From Yponomeuta sedellus (Eukaryota; Arthropoda; Insecta; Lepidoptera; Yponomeutidae), in the NCBI GenBank assembly GCA_934045075.1, contig OW203732.1:21184279-21248278 (forward strand): a DNA stretch of 64,000 bases, given 5' to 3'. A program made the translations under genes and the position numbers. Shown here piece after piece: positions 63,165-64,000 of this stretch (within the stretch, counting starts at the first letter, position 1; each line of letters begins with the position of its first letter). The notes under the pieces are model-generated. The model saw nothing but the letters and a program-made list of their open reading frames with translations. It was not told the DNA's origin and ran no database searches.

Positions 63165-63822
63165 TCAATCATTTATTCGTTACATGATCATGATGTAAAC
63201 ATTAATGATACCTAATCAATCATCCTCATCGTCATCTATAATTATTGAATCTAAAAATAAAGCAGGCCGCCTCACAACACAACGTCTTCGTGCCTAGCCC
63301 ACCCCAAAAACCAAACTAGGCAAACAACGTGAGCACAACTGCCGATCGTTCCGAGCAGGTACAGAGTAACAGGTATACTCTCTCACCGTGCGCGAAAGAG
63401 ACAAACATATACACATCTGAATATTAGGAAGCGAGACTTTTAATTTCTCTCAAATCTCGCTGTGATTTTGTACCGTACCATTCGATCAACTTGTCTTGGA
63501 ATTGAAAAAAGAGACAGCGCTATACAAAGCTGTCAACATACAAAAAACTTGCTTCGAGCGATACTTGCGAGGTCGGGACCTGACTAGAGGAAGAATAAAT
63601 AAGATAATAATATTAAACAACTACGTAAATATTATAAAAAAATGAAATATCAAAAGTTAAAGTGCTACAAAAACCATAAGATATATTATTAAGTACTACA
63701 CAACCTCGTGGATGTTTTTTTTTTCAATTATTTTTCTTAAATACCCTTTTATGTAAGGTAAAATAAAAAACTACTCCCACGCCTGGGCAGCATTTGGTCC
63801 AAAATGGTCAATCTCCTTTCAC
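63165..63822. other. No gene recognised
   Basis: AT-rich unique sequence downstream of the LTR element. Confidence 0.4.
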
Positions 63823-63938
63823 TGATGCTGGTGAGTCGCCCATTAGCTCAGTTGGGAGAGCGCTGGCACGGATAGCCAGAGGTCGCGGGTTCGAATCGAA
63901 TGGATGAAATTTTTAGCCTCTAAATAGGTTTTTAAAAG
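63823..63938 (+). repeat. tRNA-bearing repeat, B subfamily fragment
   Basis: CTGGTGAGTCGCCCATTAGC, GGTCGCGGGTTCGAATCG, then a short deletion that removes the acceptor 3' side, and the tail to AAATAGGTTTTTAAAAG. Confidence 0.7.
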
Positions 63939-64000
63939 ATAAAACGTTAATTATGACCATTTCATCGAACAACAATTTGTGGTTCATCAAATCAAATCGA

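Overview
This window looks like repeat-rich, intergenic or intronic DNA of an insect, most likely a moth or butterfly. The assignment rests on AT-rich sequence, four tRNA-headed SINE families of a kind I know from Lepidoptera, RTE-type LINE tails, a DD34D mariner and many small TA-flanked MITEs. I find no host protein-coding gene I can defend and no bacterial-type feature.

Layout. 0-5 kb: a broken but end-to-end mariner (262-1550), LINE tails and a nested cluster of hairpins (4355-5189). 5-16 kb: LINE 3' tails, a 5S-like SINE, tRNA SINEs and MITEs. 16.5-18.6 kb: a 2-kb insertion made of seven near-identical 308-bp tRNA-bearing units, four antisense then three sense. 21.6-27.2 kb: a full-length RNase H-bearing non-LTR retrotransposon with two open ORFs and a 13-bp target duplication. 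28-36 kb: mixed repeats, a 479-bp TIR element, and a decayed YqaJ-like nuclease gene split by a hAT-like element. 36-58 kb: a mosaic of SINEs, LINE tails, MITEs and microsatellites, including over a dozen copies of a SINE whose head resembles 5S rRNA. 58.4-63.2 kb: a Ty3/Gypsy-type LTR retrotransposon with matching LTRs and a 5-bp target duplication but a disabled pol, whose 3' LTR was later split by one of the foldback retroposons.

The most unusual system is a family of foldback retroposons. At least seven insertions (3230-3354, 13841-14236, 16561-18585, 19250-19561, 37809-38010, 38583-38968, 62309-63072) have the same design: an antisense copy of a tRNA-bearing repeat joined to a sense copy, the same two outer ends, and 12-14-bp target duplications. 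They range from 125 bp to 2 kb. The second notable system is the 5S-like SINE. Its internal promoter-like blocks keep 5S spacing, and its 3' tail shares a short motif with RTE-type LINEs and with other SINEs, suggesting one retrotransposition machinery serves several non-autonomous families.

Genes interact mainly as parasites and hosts of one another: SINE in SINE (8265-8553), MITE in SINE (36630-36876), hAT in nuclease relic (34688-35430), LINE inside a hairpin element (21649-27205), and foldback retroposon in LTR (62309-63072). These nestings give a relative age order that can be read from the sequence.
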